NCBI GenBank assembly: GCA_963590525.1
Contig: CAVAPV010000022.1
Span: forward strand, 1 to 31,978
Source of the DNA: W2P13-069 sp963590525
GTDB taxonomy: Bacteria; Actinomycetota; Coriobacteriia; Coriobacteriales; QAMH01
Length of the DNA: 31,978 nucleotides
Direction of reading: 5' to 3'
The translations under genes were made by a program, and so were the position numbers. The notes under the pieces are model-generated. The model was not told where the DNA came from, made no database searches, and saw nothing but the letters and a program-made list of their open reading frames with translations. Numbering within the stretch: position 1 is the stretch's first letter; every line of letters begins with the position of its first letter. Positions 6,237 through 14,758 of the stretch are shown piece after piece.

Positions 6237-7743
6237 AGCTCACCCTTGCTCCCTGGGCGGTATCCTCGATCGTAAAGCCAAGGCCGGCAAGGCCGTCACG
6301 CACGCCGTCGGCCACAGACCAGTTTTTGTCTTTGCGCGCTTGCGCGCGTGCATCAAGCAAAGCCTGCACGGCATCGGCTTTGCTGGCGCCGTCGTAACCG
6401 GCGATATCTGCAGCAAGGCCAAGCACCTCATCGGGATATGCGTCTGATTCATCCCCTGCAGCAGCAACAACATCGATGCCAAAGCAACCCATGAGGTCAA
6501 CGATAGCATCGCGCGCTGCAGCCACCGCATCCGCATCAGATTGTGAAAGCGTCTTGCCTGCGACAGAGCTATTGAGCTCTCCCACCAACGTGAAGACGCA
6601 GCCAAGTGCCTCGGGCGCGTTGAAGTCGTCGTCCATGGCACGAACAAAGCCGTCGCGCGCCGCCTTGGTTGCCGTTTGCAAAGCCGCAACGTCTATCGCA
6701 GAAACCTCGCCTTGCGCTGTCGAGACAAGCCAATCGGCGTTTTTAACAGCTGTCTCTATGCGCGTGAGCGCGGCATCGGACTCTGCCAGGCGCGTATCGC
6801 CAAAGACAAGCGGGCTGCGGTAGTGGGTCTGTAGCATGAGCATACGCAAGGCCTCGGGGCGCACGATGTCAAGCGCCTCGTTAAGAAGCAAGAAGTTGTT
6901 GAGGCTCTTGGACATCTTCTCGACTTCGCCGGTATCTGCATTGGCGATCTGCAGCATGCCGGTGTGCATCCAGTAGTTGGCAAAAGTCGTCTTATAAGCA
7001 GCCTCTGATTGGGCCATCTCGTTTTCATGGTGCGGAAACACCAGGTCTCCGCCGCCGCCATGGATGTCAAAGGGAAGCCCAAGGTACTTATGGCTCATCG
7101 CCGAGCATTCGATATGCCAACCGGGGCGCCCTTGACCCCAGGGGCTATCCCAACTGGGCTCGCCGGGTTTGGCAGACTTCCACAAAGCAAAATCCAAAGG
7201 ATCGCGCTTGCGGTCCTCGAGCCCTTGGCCGTCGGCACGCAGCTCCCTGTGGCCGCCTTGGGCCTCGTCGATATCACGGCCGGACAGCTTGCCGTAGCTA
7301 GGATAGCTGCGCACGGCAAAGTAGACGTCGCCTTGGGCCTCGTAGGCATGGCCTTCGTCGATCAAGGTTTGGACAAGCTCGATCATGGCGTCGATCTCTT
7401 GGGTCGCCTTGGGGCGAACCGTGGGGTCCTTAACGCCCGCACGGCGCATATCCTCGATAAAAGCCTGCGTGTACTGGGCGGCGACATCTGCAGCCGAGCG
7501 CCCCTCCTCGTTGGCTTTCTTGATGATCTTGTCGTCGACGTCGGTCACGTTTTGAACAAAGGTAACCTCGTAGCCGCTCCACTCCAAGTAACGGCGGATG
7601 ACGTCGAAGGAGATAAAAGTGCGCGCATTGCCGATATGGATGCGGTTGTAGACGGTAGGGCCGCAGACGTACATGCTCACTTTGCCTGGCTCGCGGCAGA
7701 CAAGCTCTTCTTTGCGGCGTGTCTGGGTGTTGTAGATCAGCAT
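6226..7743 (-). CDS. cysS: cysteinyl-tRNA synthetase
   Basis: Class I synthetase that charges tRNA-Cys. The 505-residue product has the zinc ligand Cys27 in MYVCGPTVYN, the HIGH-type motif HIGN (36-39), TDVDDKII, WHIECSAM (zinc ligand Cys213), HHENEMAQSEA (238-248) and the KMSKS loop (276-280). Length and motif order fit CysRS rather than the related MshC ligase of mycothiol synthesis, which is shorter. GGGAGT lies five bases before the ATG. It heads the cysS-rlmB-rae1 cluster; the Mini-III ribonuclease gene present at this point in Bacillus is absent. No T-box leader is visible upstream. Confidence 0.96.
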   Translation of the reverse strand: MLIYNTQTRRKEELVCREPGKVSMYVCGPTVYNRIHIGNARTFISFDVIRRYLEWSGYEVTFVQNVTDVDDKIIKKANEEGRSAADVAAQYTQAFIEDMRRAGVKDPTVRPKATQEIDAMIELVQTLIDEGHAYEAQGDVYFAVRSYPSYGKLSGRDIDEAQGGHRELRADGQGLEDRKRDPLDFALWKSAKPGEPSWDSPWGQGRPGWHIECSAMSHKYLGLPFDIHGGGGDLVFPHHENEMAQSEAAYKTTFANYWMHTGMLQIANADTGEVEKMSKSLNNFLLLNEALDIVRPEALRMLMLQTHYRSPLVFGDTRLAESDAALTRIETAVKNADWLVSTAQGEVSAIDVAALQTATKAARDGFVRAMDDDFNAPEALGCVFTLVGELNSSVAGKTLSQSDADAVAAARDAIVDLMGCFGIDVVAAAGDESDAYPDEVLGLAADIAGYDGASKADAVQALLDARAQARKDKNWSVADGVRDGLAGLGFTIEDTAQGARVSYGA

Positions 7744-8010
7744 AATGACTCCCGGCTGGTTATAAACGTGCTCAACATCTTATCGCAGGCAGCCGCGATA
7801 CCGAGTGCTTTGCTATAGAAAGGTTAACGGCACCAGGCTGTGCGGGCTGCACAAGACGCAGCTCCATCCTGCCGCTCTCTATAGTTAGTTATCCGCGGGC
7901 AAGCAGTCTGCAGAAGGCAAGATCAAATAACAGCGCCTCAAACGCAAAGGACGTCTCCGATGAGGCAAGGCACAACAAGATTCACGTCCTGCGTGCGGTT
8001 AATGCCACAT
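7744..8010. other. ispF-cysS intergenic region
   Basis: This 267-nt spacer carries no gene I can support. It should contain the cysS promoter, but no good -35/-10 pair was found. A short perfect stem TGTGC/GCACA lies near 7839-7853. A possible long-loop stem AGGACGT/ACGTCCT with modest following T content, after the ispF stop codon, could be a weak terminator. No T-box consensus is present. Confidence 0.35.
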
Positions 8011-8484
8011 CTAGCGTTCTAGCAGTGCAACGGCTTGGGCGCTCACACCCTCCCCGCGGCCTTCGTAACCCAACCACTCCGTTGTGGTTGCCTTGACACC
8101 GATGTTATCGACAGGGATCTGCAGGGCTTTTGCGATATTGAGCCTCATCTGCTCGCGATGAGGCGACATCTTAGGCTCCTGAATCATGAGGACGCTGTCG
8201 ATATCAACGATGCTCCATCCTTGCTCACGCACGAGATTGCCCACCTGCTCAAGCAGTTTGATGCTGTCTGCGCCCTTGTATGCGGGATCTGTATCGGGAA
8301 AGAGCTTGCCTATATCGCCTGCGCGCAACGCTCCGACCAAAGCGTCCATGATGGCATGCACCAAGACATCGGCGTCGCTGTGCCCGTCGAGGCCCTTGCC
8401 ATAAGGGATGTCCACGCCCCCGATGATGAGCTTGCGACCTTGAGCAAATGCATGAACGTCGTAACCCAGCCCTATGCGCTGCAT
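8011..8484 (-). CDS. ispF: 2-C-methyl-D-erythritol 2,4-cyclodiphosphate synthase
   Basis: IspF forms the cyclic diphosphate intermediate of the MEP isoprenoid pathway. The 157-residue product has the family length and starts MQRIGLGYDVHAF. The metal ligands Asp9, His11 and His43 are visible (GYDVH, DGHSDADVLVH), and the C-terminal signature ATTTEWLGYEGRGEGVSA is intact. GGAGG inside the end of ispD serves as ribosome-binding site. The gap to ispD is two bases, so the two are translated from one message, as in Bacillus and many others. Confidence 0.97.
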   Translation of the reverse strand: MQRIGLGYDVHAFAQGRKLIIGGVDIPYGKGLDGHSDADVLVHAIMDALVGALRAGDIGKLFPDTDPAYKGADSIKLLEQVGNLVREQGWSIVDIDSVLMIQEPKMSPHREQMRLNIAKALQIPVDNIGVKATTTEWLGYEGRGEGVSAQAVALLER

Positions 8485-8486
8485 CC

Positions 8487-9314
8487 CTACGCCTCCGCGC
8501 GCATGGCGATGCGTCCTGCCAAGGCGGCAACGGCAGGGGCCACGTCTTCTGGGACGGTGATCTTGAAGTTATCGCGCGGACCGTCGATCATGTCGACGAC
8601 GCCTCCCATACGCTCCACAAGCGAGGAGTCGTCTGTTCCCACAAAGCCCTCGTACATTGCCGTCGTATAAGCGCGACGCAAGAAGGACGACCTGAAGGCC
8701 TGGGGCGTTTGGGCAACCCAGAACATGTTGCGGTCGGGTGTGCCCACGATGTTTTTGTCATCAACGACCTTGAGAGTGTCGATAGAGGGATGTCCCACCA
8801 CGACGCCGTCGATATCCAAATCGCCTTTGAGCATGCAGATGGTGCGGTCGATCAGATCGACCGTAACCAAAGGGCGCGCGCCATCGTGGACGACGATGAT
8901 ATCCCACATGGGATCCACCGCGCCGACGCCGTTCATTGCAGATTCCTGGCGAATGCTTCCGGCAGAGGCAAAGGCGATGGGGGTAACAAAATCATAAGGG
9001 TCGATGGCGACGCGTCGGTACTCCTCTGCGCGCTCATCCGGGCAGACAACCACGATCTGGCCGACATCGCCCGCCTCGTCAAAAGCCTGGACAGCCCAAG
9101 TCAGGGAAGGTTTTCCCAAGAGCTTGAAGAGCTGCTTGCCACCCACGTTGCCAAAACGCTCTCCGCTGCCTCCGGCCATGATCACTGCGGCTGCGCAGGC
9201 TTTCTTGTCCACTCTGCCCTTATGACAAGCCACGTCTCCGAGTAGCTCTCTCAAACGGCTGTCGAGTCGCTGCGCTACGCTGTCGATAGTACCGGCCGCA
9301 ATGCCATCGCCCAT
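8487..9314 (-). CDS. ispD: 2-C-methyl-D-erythritol 4-phosphate cytidylyltransferase
   Basis: IspD couples CTP to methylerythritol phosphate in the MEP pathway. From the ATG at 9314 (AGAGGT six bases upstream) the product is 275 residues, longer than the roughly 230 usual for the family. About 40 extra N-terminal residues precede the nucleotide-binding motif AAAVIMAGGSGERFG. Later motifs are intact: GKQLFKLLGKP, VHDGARPLV, DTLK and RNMFWVAQTPQAF. A farther upstream ATG at 9359 lacks a good ribosome-binding site. The 3' end abuts ispF. The 41-residue extension is unassigned. Confidence 0.94.
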   Translation of the reverse strand: MGDGIAAGTIDSVAQRLDSRLRELLGDVACHKGRVDKKACAAAVIMAGGSGERFGNVGGKQLFKLLGKPSLTWAVQAFDEAGDVGQIVVVCPDERAEEYRRVAIDPYDFVTPIAFASAGSIRQESAMNGVGAVDPMWDIIVVHDGARPLVTVDLIDRTICMLKGDLDIDGVVVGHPSIDTLKVVDDKNIVGTPDRNMFWVAQTPQAFRSSFLRRAYTTAMYEGFVGTDDSSLVERMGGVVDMIDGPRDNFKITVPEDVAPAVAALAGRIAMRAEA

Positions 9315-9407
9315 GGCGACACCTCTCTTCCAAGTTTTGATTGGTGAGGATGTTAGCACTCATCACCGCAGGCAGACGAAACATATCCGCAACAGGCACC
9401 ATAAGAC

Positions 9408-9443
9408 AAAAAAGCGGAGCCGCACCTGCATGCAGCCCCGCTT
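9408..9443 (-). terminator. intrinsic terminator after clpC
   Basis: An eight-pair stem AGCGGGGC/GCTCCGCT with a long loop containing the palindrome TGCATGCA is followed on the minus strand by six T. It lies just past the clpC stop codon and ahead of ispD. Confidence 0.85.
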
Positions 9444-9449
9444 ACAAGC

Positions 9450-12020
9450 CTAGTTTGCAGCAGCGTCTCCGCTGCTTTGCATGCCACCTTGCGATGATGC
9501 GCTCAAAGCAAGCCGGCGAGGAGAGCCACCTTGGTCAAGGCCCCTTGCAGGAGCCGGCAGCTGCTCTGGGCTGCCCTCCCCCTTTGCAAAGACAATCTTG
9601 TCATCGGCAAGATCTGCATCGATGACATCGCCCTCTTTGAAGCGCCCAGCTAAAAGCTCTTCTGCCAGCGGGTCTTCTATCAGACGCTGGATTGCACGAC
9701 GTAGCGGTCGGGCGCCCATTGTGACGTCGGTACCCTCCTTGGCGATGTAGTCGTATGCAGCGTCTGTGAGGGTGATGTCCATACCGCGCGCGATAAGACG
9801 GCGACGCAAGTCATCCACCATGAGCTCTGCGATCTGGCGAATCTCGTCTGCCTCAAGCGATTTGAAGACGATGGTGTCGTCTACGCGGTTGAGGAACTCG
9901 GGGCGGAAGAGCTTTTTGAGTTCTGCCATAACAGACTTGCGGATGTCTGTATCCGACATACCCTGCTTGAGTCCACCAAATCCCAAAGAAGTGTCTTTAG
10001 AGATCTCGCGGGCGCCGACGTTGCTGGTCATGATGATGATCGTGTTGCGGAAGTCGACTTTGCGTCCCTGGGAATCGGTCAGGCGGCCTTCTTCCAAGAT
10101 CTGCAGCAAGACGTTGAAGACGTCCGGATGGGCCTTTTCTATCTCGTCAAAGAGAATGACAGAGTAGGGATGCTGGCGCACGACCTTGGTAAGCTGGCCG
10201 CCCTCGTCGTGACCAACATATCCCGGAGGGCTGCCGATAAGACGGCTCACAGCGTGCTTTTCCATGTACTCGCTCATATCGATAGAGATCATGGCATCCG
10301 CACTGTCAAAGAGGAAGCTCGCCAACGCCTTGGACAGCTCCGTCTTGCCAACACCGCTGGGGCCCAAGAAGATGAAGCTTCCCATGGGGCGATTGGGGTC
10401 TTTGAGGCCGGCACGACTGCGGCGTATGGATTTGGAGACGGCATCCACGGCTTCATTTTGCCCGATGATGCGCTCATGGAGGACAGATTCCATGCGCAAG
10501 AGTTTGGCGCTTTCGGCCTCGGTCAAGCTGGAGACAGGAATGCCCGTTGCCGTTGAGACGACGTCTGCAATCTGCTCCTCATCGATAGTCGCGACGTTGA
10601 GGGCTGCCTCCTCGCGCCATTTCTCCTCGAGCTGAGCGCGCTGCGCGATCAGCTCCTTCTCGCGGTCGCGATATATTGCCGCACGCTCGTAGTCTTGGCG
10701 TGCGATAGCCTCCTCTTTCTTGAGACGAATCTCTTTGAGGCGATCGGATATCTTAGCCACATCGGCTGGGACCGTCATGTTCTTGATGCGCATGCGAGCG
10801 CCGGCCTCGTCGATGAGATCGATGGCTTTATCGGGCAGAAAACGGTCTTGCACGTAGCGACGCGACAAGCTCACAGCGCTTTGGAGGGCTTTATCTGTGT
10901 AATGGACGCGATGGTGCGCCTCGTAGTTGCCGCTCAAGCCCGTAAGGATCTGCAACGACTGCTCCAAGCTGGGTTCCTCGATAAGAACTGTCTGGAAACG
11001 GCGGTTGAGTGCAGAATCCTTCTCTATATGTTTGCGGTACTCCTCGGTTGTCGTGGCGCCGATGACTTGAATCTCTCCGCGCGACAGAGGCGGTTTGAGA
11101 ATCGCTGCGGCATCGATGGAGCCCTCTGCGCTTCCGGCGCCGATCAGGGTGTGCATCTCGTCTATGAACAAGATGACATCGCCCCTCTCTTTGACTTCCT
11201 TGACAACCTGCTTGAGGCGCTCTTCGAACTCTCCACGATACTTAGAGCCAGCAACAAGCGCACTCACGTCGAGCATGCAGATACGCTTGTCACGCAAAAG
11301 GTCGGGCACCTGCCCGTCGCAGACAAGCTGAGCGAGCCCCTCCGCGATAGCCGTCTTACCAACACCGGGCTCGCCGATGAGCAGCGGGTTGTTCTTGGTG
11401 CGTCGCGACAGGATCTGCATCACGCGCTCGATCTCTGCCTCGCGGCCGATCACAGGATCGAGTTCGCCTCTGCCCGCACGCGAGGTGAGGTCTGTCGCGA
11501 ACTCCTTGAGCATCGACTCCTGACGCTTTCCCATGCCGCCCATAGCACCGCGCTGCGCGCCGTCCATAACAGGTTGAGGCGCAGGGATGTCGCGCATGAG
11601 CTCCTCGACAGCGGCACGCACATCTTGCGCGTTGGTTCCAAGCTGCTCAAGCGCCTGCATGGCGACGCCGTTGCCCTCGCGCACGATACCCAAGAGCAAA
11701 TGCTCGGTAGATATGAAGCTTTGCCCCATCTGGAGGGCTTCTCTGTAAGCGCTCTCCATCACACGCTTGGCGCGCGGCGTATAGGGAACATGACCGGCTG
11801 CCTCGGGCATCTCATGCTCGTCGATCTCTCTGACTTGAAGCAGGCAGTTCTCGTAGGTGATGCCGAGCTTTTGCAGCGCCTTGGCCGCAATGCCCTCGCC
11901 CTCACGGATGAGACCCAACAAGAAGTGCTCGGTGCCCACATAAGGACGACCGAGCATATGGGCCTCGTCTTGAGCCAAGACAAAGACCTTGCGGGCTTTG
12001 TCGGTGAATTTCTCAAACAT
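9450..12020 (-). CDS. clpC: ATP-dependent Clp protease ATP-binding subunit ClpC
   Basis: Hsp100 AAA+ unfoldase that feeds substrates to ClpP. The start at 12020 (MFEKFTDKARKVF) is chosen for homology and for GGAGGT upstream; the open frame runs 36 codons further. The product is 856 residues. It has two Clp N-repeats (1-145), D1 Walker A GEPGVGKT (216-223) and Walker B ILFIDE (near 284), and a UVR/M-domain around 423-458. D2 Walker A is GPSGVGKT (553-560), and the ClpP-docking-type segment is in D2. A roughly 40-residue Ser/Gly/Ala-rich tail follows. mcsA, mcsB and ctsR, partners in Bacillus, are absent here. Confidence 0.97.
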   Translation of the reverse strand: MFEKFTDKARKVFVLAQDEAHMLGRPYVGTEHFLLGLIREGEGIAAKALQKLGITYENCLLQVREIDEHEMPEAAGHVPYTPRAKRVMESAYREALQMGQSFISTEHLLLGIVREGNGVAMQALEQLGTNAQDVRAAVEELMRDIPAPQPVMDGAQRGAMGGMGKRQESMLKEFATDLTSRAGRGELDPVIGREAEIERVMQILSRRTKNNPLLIGEPGVGKTAIAEGLAQLVCDGQVPDLLRDKRICMLDVSALVAGSKYRGEFEERLKQVVKEVKERGDVILFIDEMHTLIGAGSAEGSIDAAAILKPPLSRGEIQVIGATTTEEYRKHIEKDSALNRRFQTVLIEEPSLEQSLQILTGLSGNYEAHHRVHYTDKALQSAVSLSRRYVQDRFLPDKAIDLIDEAGARMRIKNMTVPADVAKISDRLKEIRLKKEEAIARQDYERAAIYRDREKELIAQRAQLEEKWREEAALNVATIDEEQIADVVSTATGIPVSSLTEAESAKLLRMESVLHERIIGQNEAVDAVSKSIRRSRAGLKDPNRPMGSFIFLGPSGVGKTELSKALASFLFDSADAMISIDMSEYMEKHAVSRLIGSPPGYVGHDEGGQLTKVVRQHPYSVILFDEIEKAHPDVFNVLLQILEEGRLTDSQGRKVDFRNTIIIMTSNVGAREISKDTSLGFGGLKQGMSDTDIRKSVMAELKKLFRPEFLNRVDDTIVFKSLEADEIRQIAELMVDDLRRRLIARGMDITLTDAAYDYIAKEGTDVTMGARPLRRAIQRLIEDPLAEELLAGRFKEGDVIDADLADDKIVFAKGEGSPEQLPAPARGLDQGGSPRRLALSASSQGGMQSSGDAAAN

Positions 12021-12140
12021 AAGACAAACCTCCAATAATTCCCTCAAGGGTATAACGCGCTTGCGGCTAGGGGGTTTACAGGTAGATGACATAACAGACC
12101 AGCTGGCGATACGCGATCGCGCTGTCAAATCTGCCTGCTA

Positions 12141-12171
12141 AAGCAAAGGCGGCCCCAAACGGAGCCGCCTT
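12141..12171 (-). terminator. intrinsic terminator after lysS
   Basis: An eleven-pair stem (12146-12156 with 12161-12171, one T-G wobble) and an AAAC loop end the greA-lysS unit. Only a short interrupted T stretch (TTTGCTTT) follows on the minus strand. It lies 22 nt past the lysS stop codon and upstream of clpC. Confidence 0.75.
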
Positions 12172-12193
12172 GAATGCGAGCTTTGATCAAGCC

Positions 12194-13693
12194 TTACATG
12201 ACTTCGGGGCGCATGTGCGGGAAGAGCAAGACATCGCGGATGGACGGGTTGTCGGTAAGGAGCATGACCATGCGGTCGATGCCGATACCGATGCCGCCTG
12301 CAGGAGGCATGCCGTACTCGAGCGCGCGGATGTAGTCTTGGTCGTAATCCATGGCTTCCTCGTCGCCGGTAGCCTTGGCCTCCATCTGAGCGGCAAAGCG
12401 CTCGGCCTGATCGACCGGGTCGTTAAGCTCGCTAAAGGCGTTGGCGTACTCGTGGCCGCAGATAAAGAGCTCATAGCGATCGGTGAGCTGCGGGTTGTCT
12501 TCGAGCTTCTTGGCCAGCGGGCTGATCTCAAGCGGATGCTCGGTCACAAAGGTGGGCTGCACGATATTGTCCTCAACCAAAGCCTCGAAAAGCTCAGAGA
12601 TGAGCTTGCCCTTGCCCCAGCTGTCTTGAACCTCGACGCCGTTTTTCTTTGCAAGCGCCTGCAGGTCTTCAAGGCTGCGGTCAAAGGAGACGTCCTCGCC
12701 GGCTGCCTCGCTGGTGAGCTCGATCATCGTGGCGCGGCGGAAAGGCTGCGAGAAGTCGATCTCATGGCCTTGGTACGTGCACTGCAAAGAGCCGTTGGCG
12801 GCCTGGCAGGCAGCACGGAAGGCGCCCTCGCAGAAATCCATCATGCCGCGCAGATCTGTGTATGCACAGTAGGCTTCAAGCGTAGTGAACTCCGGGTTAT
12901 GCGTAAGGTCCATGCCCTCGTTGCGGAAACAGCGGTTCATCTCGAACACGCGCTCAAAGCCGCCTACGAGCAGGCGCTTGAGATAGAGCTCTGGCGCCAC
13001 GCGCAGGTAGACCTCGGTATCGAGCGCGTTGAAGTGCGCGGTAAAGGGTTTGGCCGTGGCACCGCCCATAATGGGGTGCAGCATGGGGGTCTCGACCTCC
13101 AGGTAGCCCTCATCCTCGCAAAAACGGCGCAGGGCGCTGGCGATCTTGAAGCGCTTGGTAAAGGTGTCTTTGACCTCTTGGTTCATGATGAGGTCAACAT
13201 AGCGCTGGCGATAACGGGTCTCTTTGTCTTCGAGGCCGTGGAACTTCTCGGGCAAGGGACGCAGGCCCTTGGACAGAAGCGTCACCTTGGTGGGCGACAC
13301 AGACAGCTGGCCACGGCGTGTGCGCAAGACAACGCCGTTTGCACCGATCCAGTCTCCAATGTCGAGGTCTTTGATTTGCGCAAAGGCTTCCTCGCCCACG
13401 TTGTTGATGCGGATGAACAGCTGCATGTCTGCTGTAGAGTCACGCAAGACGATGAAGGCGATCTTACCCTGGTTGCGGATGGCCATGATACGGCCGGCGA
13501 CAGCAACCTCGTCTGAAGTCTCGGCGCCGTTTTCCAGATCTGCGTAGCGCTCCTCGAGTTCTGCGCAATGGTCTGTCACATCAAAGCGGACAGCGTAAGC
13601 GCTGCCGCCTGCATCGATGATGGCCTGCCTCTTGTTGCGACGAACCTCGATGGGGTCGTCGATAATCTCTTGCACCTGCTGGTCTTGGGACAT
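12194..13693 (-). CDS. lysS: lysyl-tRNA synthetase (class II)
   Basis: Class II synthetase that charges tRNA-Lys. The 499-residue product has an N-terminal OB-fold anticodon-binding domain (around 63-155, starting VAVAGRIMAIRNQGK). Class II motif 1 is near 175 (RYRQRYVDLIMN), motif 2 contains FRNEGMDLTHNPEFT near 265, and motif 3 near the C-terminus is GGIGIGIDRMVML. It lies three bases after the greA stop codon, so the two are one transcription unit. No T-box is visible. The adjacent lysS-clpC order is also found in Bacillus. Confidence 0.97.
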   Translation of the reverse strand: MSQDQQVQEIIDDPIEVRRNKRQAIIDAGGSAYAVRFDVTDHCAELEERYADLENGAETSDEVAVAGRIMAIRNQGKIAFIVLRDSTADMQLFIRINNVGEEAFAQIKDLDIGDWIGANGVVLRTRRGQLSVSPTKVTLLSKGLRPLPEKFHGLEDKETRYRQRYVDLIMNQEVKDTFTKRFKIASALRRFCEDEGYLEVETPMLHPIMGGATAKPFTAHFNALDTEVYLRVAPELYLKRLLVGGFERVFEMNRCFRNEGMDLTHNPEFTTLEAYCAYTDLRGMMDFCEGAFRAACQAANGSLQCTYQGHEIDFSQPFRRATMIELTSEAAGEDVSFDRSLEDLQALAKKNGVEVQDSWGKGKLISELFEALVEDNIVQPTFVTEHPLEISPLAKKLEDNPQLTDRYELFICGHEYANAFSELNDPVDQAERFAAQMEAKATGDEEAMDYDQDYIRALEYGMPPAGGIGIGIDRMVMLLTDNPSIRDVLLFPHMRPEVM

Positions 13694-13696
13694 AAG

Positions 13697-14170
13697 CTAG
13701 CCAACCTTAACGAGCGTAAAGCTCATAGCACGGCCCGTGGGACCCTCGTACGTAATCTCGTCGCCCTTCTTGCGGCCCAAAACAGCGCGGCCAAGGGGCG
13801 ACTCGTTGGAGATCTTGCCATTGACGGCGTCTGCCTCGGCACCGCCCACGATAGTGAACACGCGCTCTTTGCCCTTGGCGTCTTGGAGGGTAACGGTAGA
13901 GCCGATGCCCACCTTGCCGGTCTTTTTGGGGGAGTCGACCACCTGGGCGTTAGCCAAGATCGAATTGATCTCTGCAATGCGGCTCTCCATGAAAGCCTGC
14001 TCGTTTTTGGCGTCGTCGTACTCGGAGTTCTCGGAGATGTCGCCAAACTCGCGGGCAACGCGGATGCGCTCGCCAATCTCCTCGCGCTTTTCCGTCTCGA
14101 GGTAATGCAGCTCTTCTTCGAGCTTTGTCTTGCCCTCCTGGGTGATGATGACGTCGTTTGTGTTTGCCAT
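13697..14170 (-). CDS. greA: transcription elongation factor GreA
   Basis: GreA enters the RNA polymerase secondary channel and rescues backtracked complexes by transcript cleavage. The ATG at 14170 gives 157 residues (MANTNDVIITQEGKTKLEEE). It has an N-terminal coiled coil whose tip carries the acidic GDISENSEYDDAK motif near 44-56, and a C-terminal FKBP-like domain ending TGRAMSFTLVKV. The open frame extends upstream, but those residues are not GreA-like. GGAG lies nine bases before the start. It forms a pair with lysS. Confidence 0.96.
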   Translation of the reverse strand: MANTNDVIITQEGKTKLEEELHYLETEKREEIGERIRVAREFGDISENSEYDDAKNEQAFMESRIAEINSILANAQVVDSPKKTGKVGIGSTVTLQDAKGKERVFTIVGGAEADAVNGKISNESPLGRAVLGRKKGDEITYEGPTGRAMSFTLVKVG

Positions 14171-14202
14171 GATGGTGACTCCGTTCGAATTAGGTATAAG
14201 CA

Positions 14203-14235
14203 GACGGCGCATGCGAAAATGTCGCACACGCCGCC
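14203..14235 (-). other. long hairpin between tatA and greA
   Basis: A fourteen-pair stem (14203-14216 with 14222-14235, three wobble pairs) around a five-base loop lies 33 nt past the tatA stop codon. It is not followed by a T-run. It may end the tatA message or mark a processing site before greA. Confidence 0.5.
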
Positions 14236-14268
14236 TGGCCTCCAGATCAGCTTGTGAAGCGTCTGGGA

Positions 14269-14505
14269 TTAAGCGTCTTTCCTGCCGCTCTCTTCAACCT
14301 CGATGGGGCTGACTTCTTGAGCAGCGGCTTTGTCGCCGTCTTCCTCGTCCTTCTTGCTATCCTTGCCGTCCATGCCCTCGCGCAGGTTCTTGAAGGTCTT
14401 GCCAATGGCAGAACCGAGCTTTGGGAGGTTCTTGGGCCCAAAGATCAACAAAACGACAACGAGGATTACGACGAGCTCAGGCACGCCAAGACCCAAAATT
14501 TTCAT
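14269..14505 (-). CDS. tatA: Sec-independent protein translocase TatA
   Basis: TatA oligomerises to form the twin-arginine export pore. The 78-residue product has one N-terminal membrane helix (VPELVVILVVVLLIF), the hinge FGPKNLPKLG, an amphipathic helix (GSAIGKTFKNLREG) and a charged tail, the standard TatA/E plan. The ATG at 14505 has TTTGGAG upstream; the frame could open at a TTG four codons earlier, but that overlaps the ribosome-binding site. No tatC is in the window. The nearest upstream protein gene encodes a probable Tat substrate. Confidence 0.94.
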   Translation of the reverse strand: MKILGLGVPELVVILVVVLLIFGPKNLPKLGSAIGKTFKNLREGMDGKDSKKDEEDGDKAAAQEVSPIEVEESGRKDA

Positions 14506-14614
14506 TGAGTACTCCAAATAACTAAAAACTGATCACTGCTTGGGACAGCGCGGGGAATGATACCACAAACGCAACGATAACGGGTAAACAAGACGCCAAC
14601 ACCAACACGTCTCC

Positions 14615-14643
14615 AAAAGAAAACCCCGCGGATAACCGCGGGG
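14615..14643 (-). terminator. intrinsic terminator after tRNA-Pro
   Basis: A perfect eight-pair stem CCCCGCGG/CCGCGGGG with a four-base loop (14624-14643) is followed on the minus strand by TTTTCTTTT. It lies 13 nt past the tRNA-Pro gene and insulates it from tatA. Confidence 0.92.
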
Positions 14644-14655
14644 TGTTGATTGCGA

Positions 14656-14732
14656 TGGTCGGGATGACAGGATTCGAACCTGCGACCTCTCACTCCCGAA
14701 GCGAGCGCTCTACCAAGCTGAGCCACATCCCG
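14656..14732 (-). tRNA. tRNA-Pro (CGG)
   Basis: Minus-strand cloverleaf with acceptor CGGGATG/CATCCCG, anticodon stem CTCGC/GTGAG, loop TTCGGGA (anticodon CGG) and T-loop TTCGAAT. CCA is encoded. Its 5' end is only 26 nt from the stop codon of the NlpC/P60 gene, so it may be read through from there or have a promoter inside that gene. Confidence 0.96.
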
Positions 14733-14758
14733 ATGACGCGAGGAGATATTCTAGCAGA

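Noticed and set aside
7744..7900. T-box riboswitch before cysS
   Set aside because: No T-box consensus or specifier-type stem seen; the same is true upstream of greA-lysS.
10695..12038. 447-codon plus-strand open frame opposite clpC
   Set aside because: Antisense shadow of clpC with no known motif.
12021..12140. CtsR, HspR or CIRCE operator before clpC
   Set aside because: Only half-matches (such as CCCTTGAGGG) are visible; no full operator could be supported.
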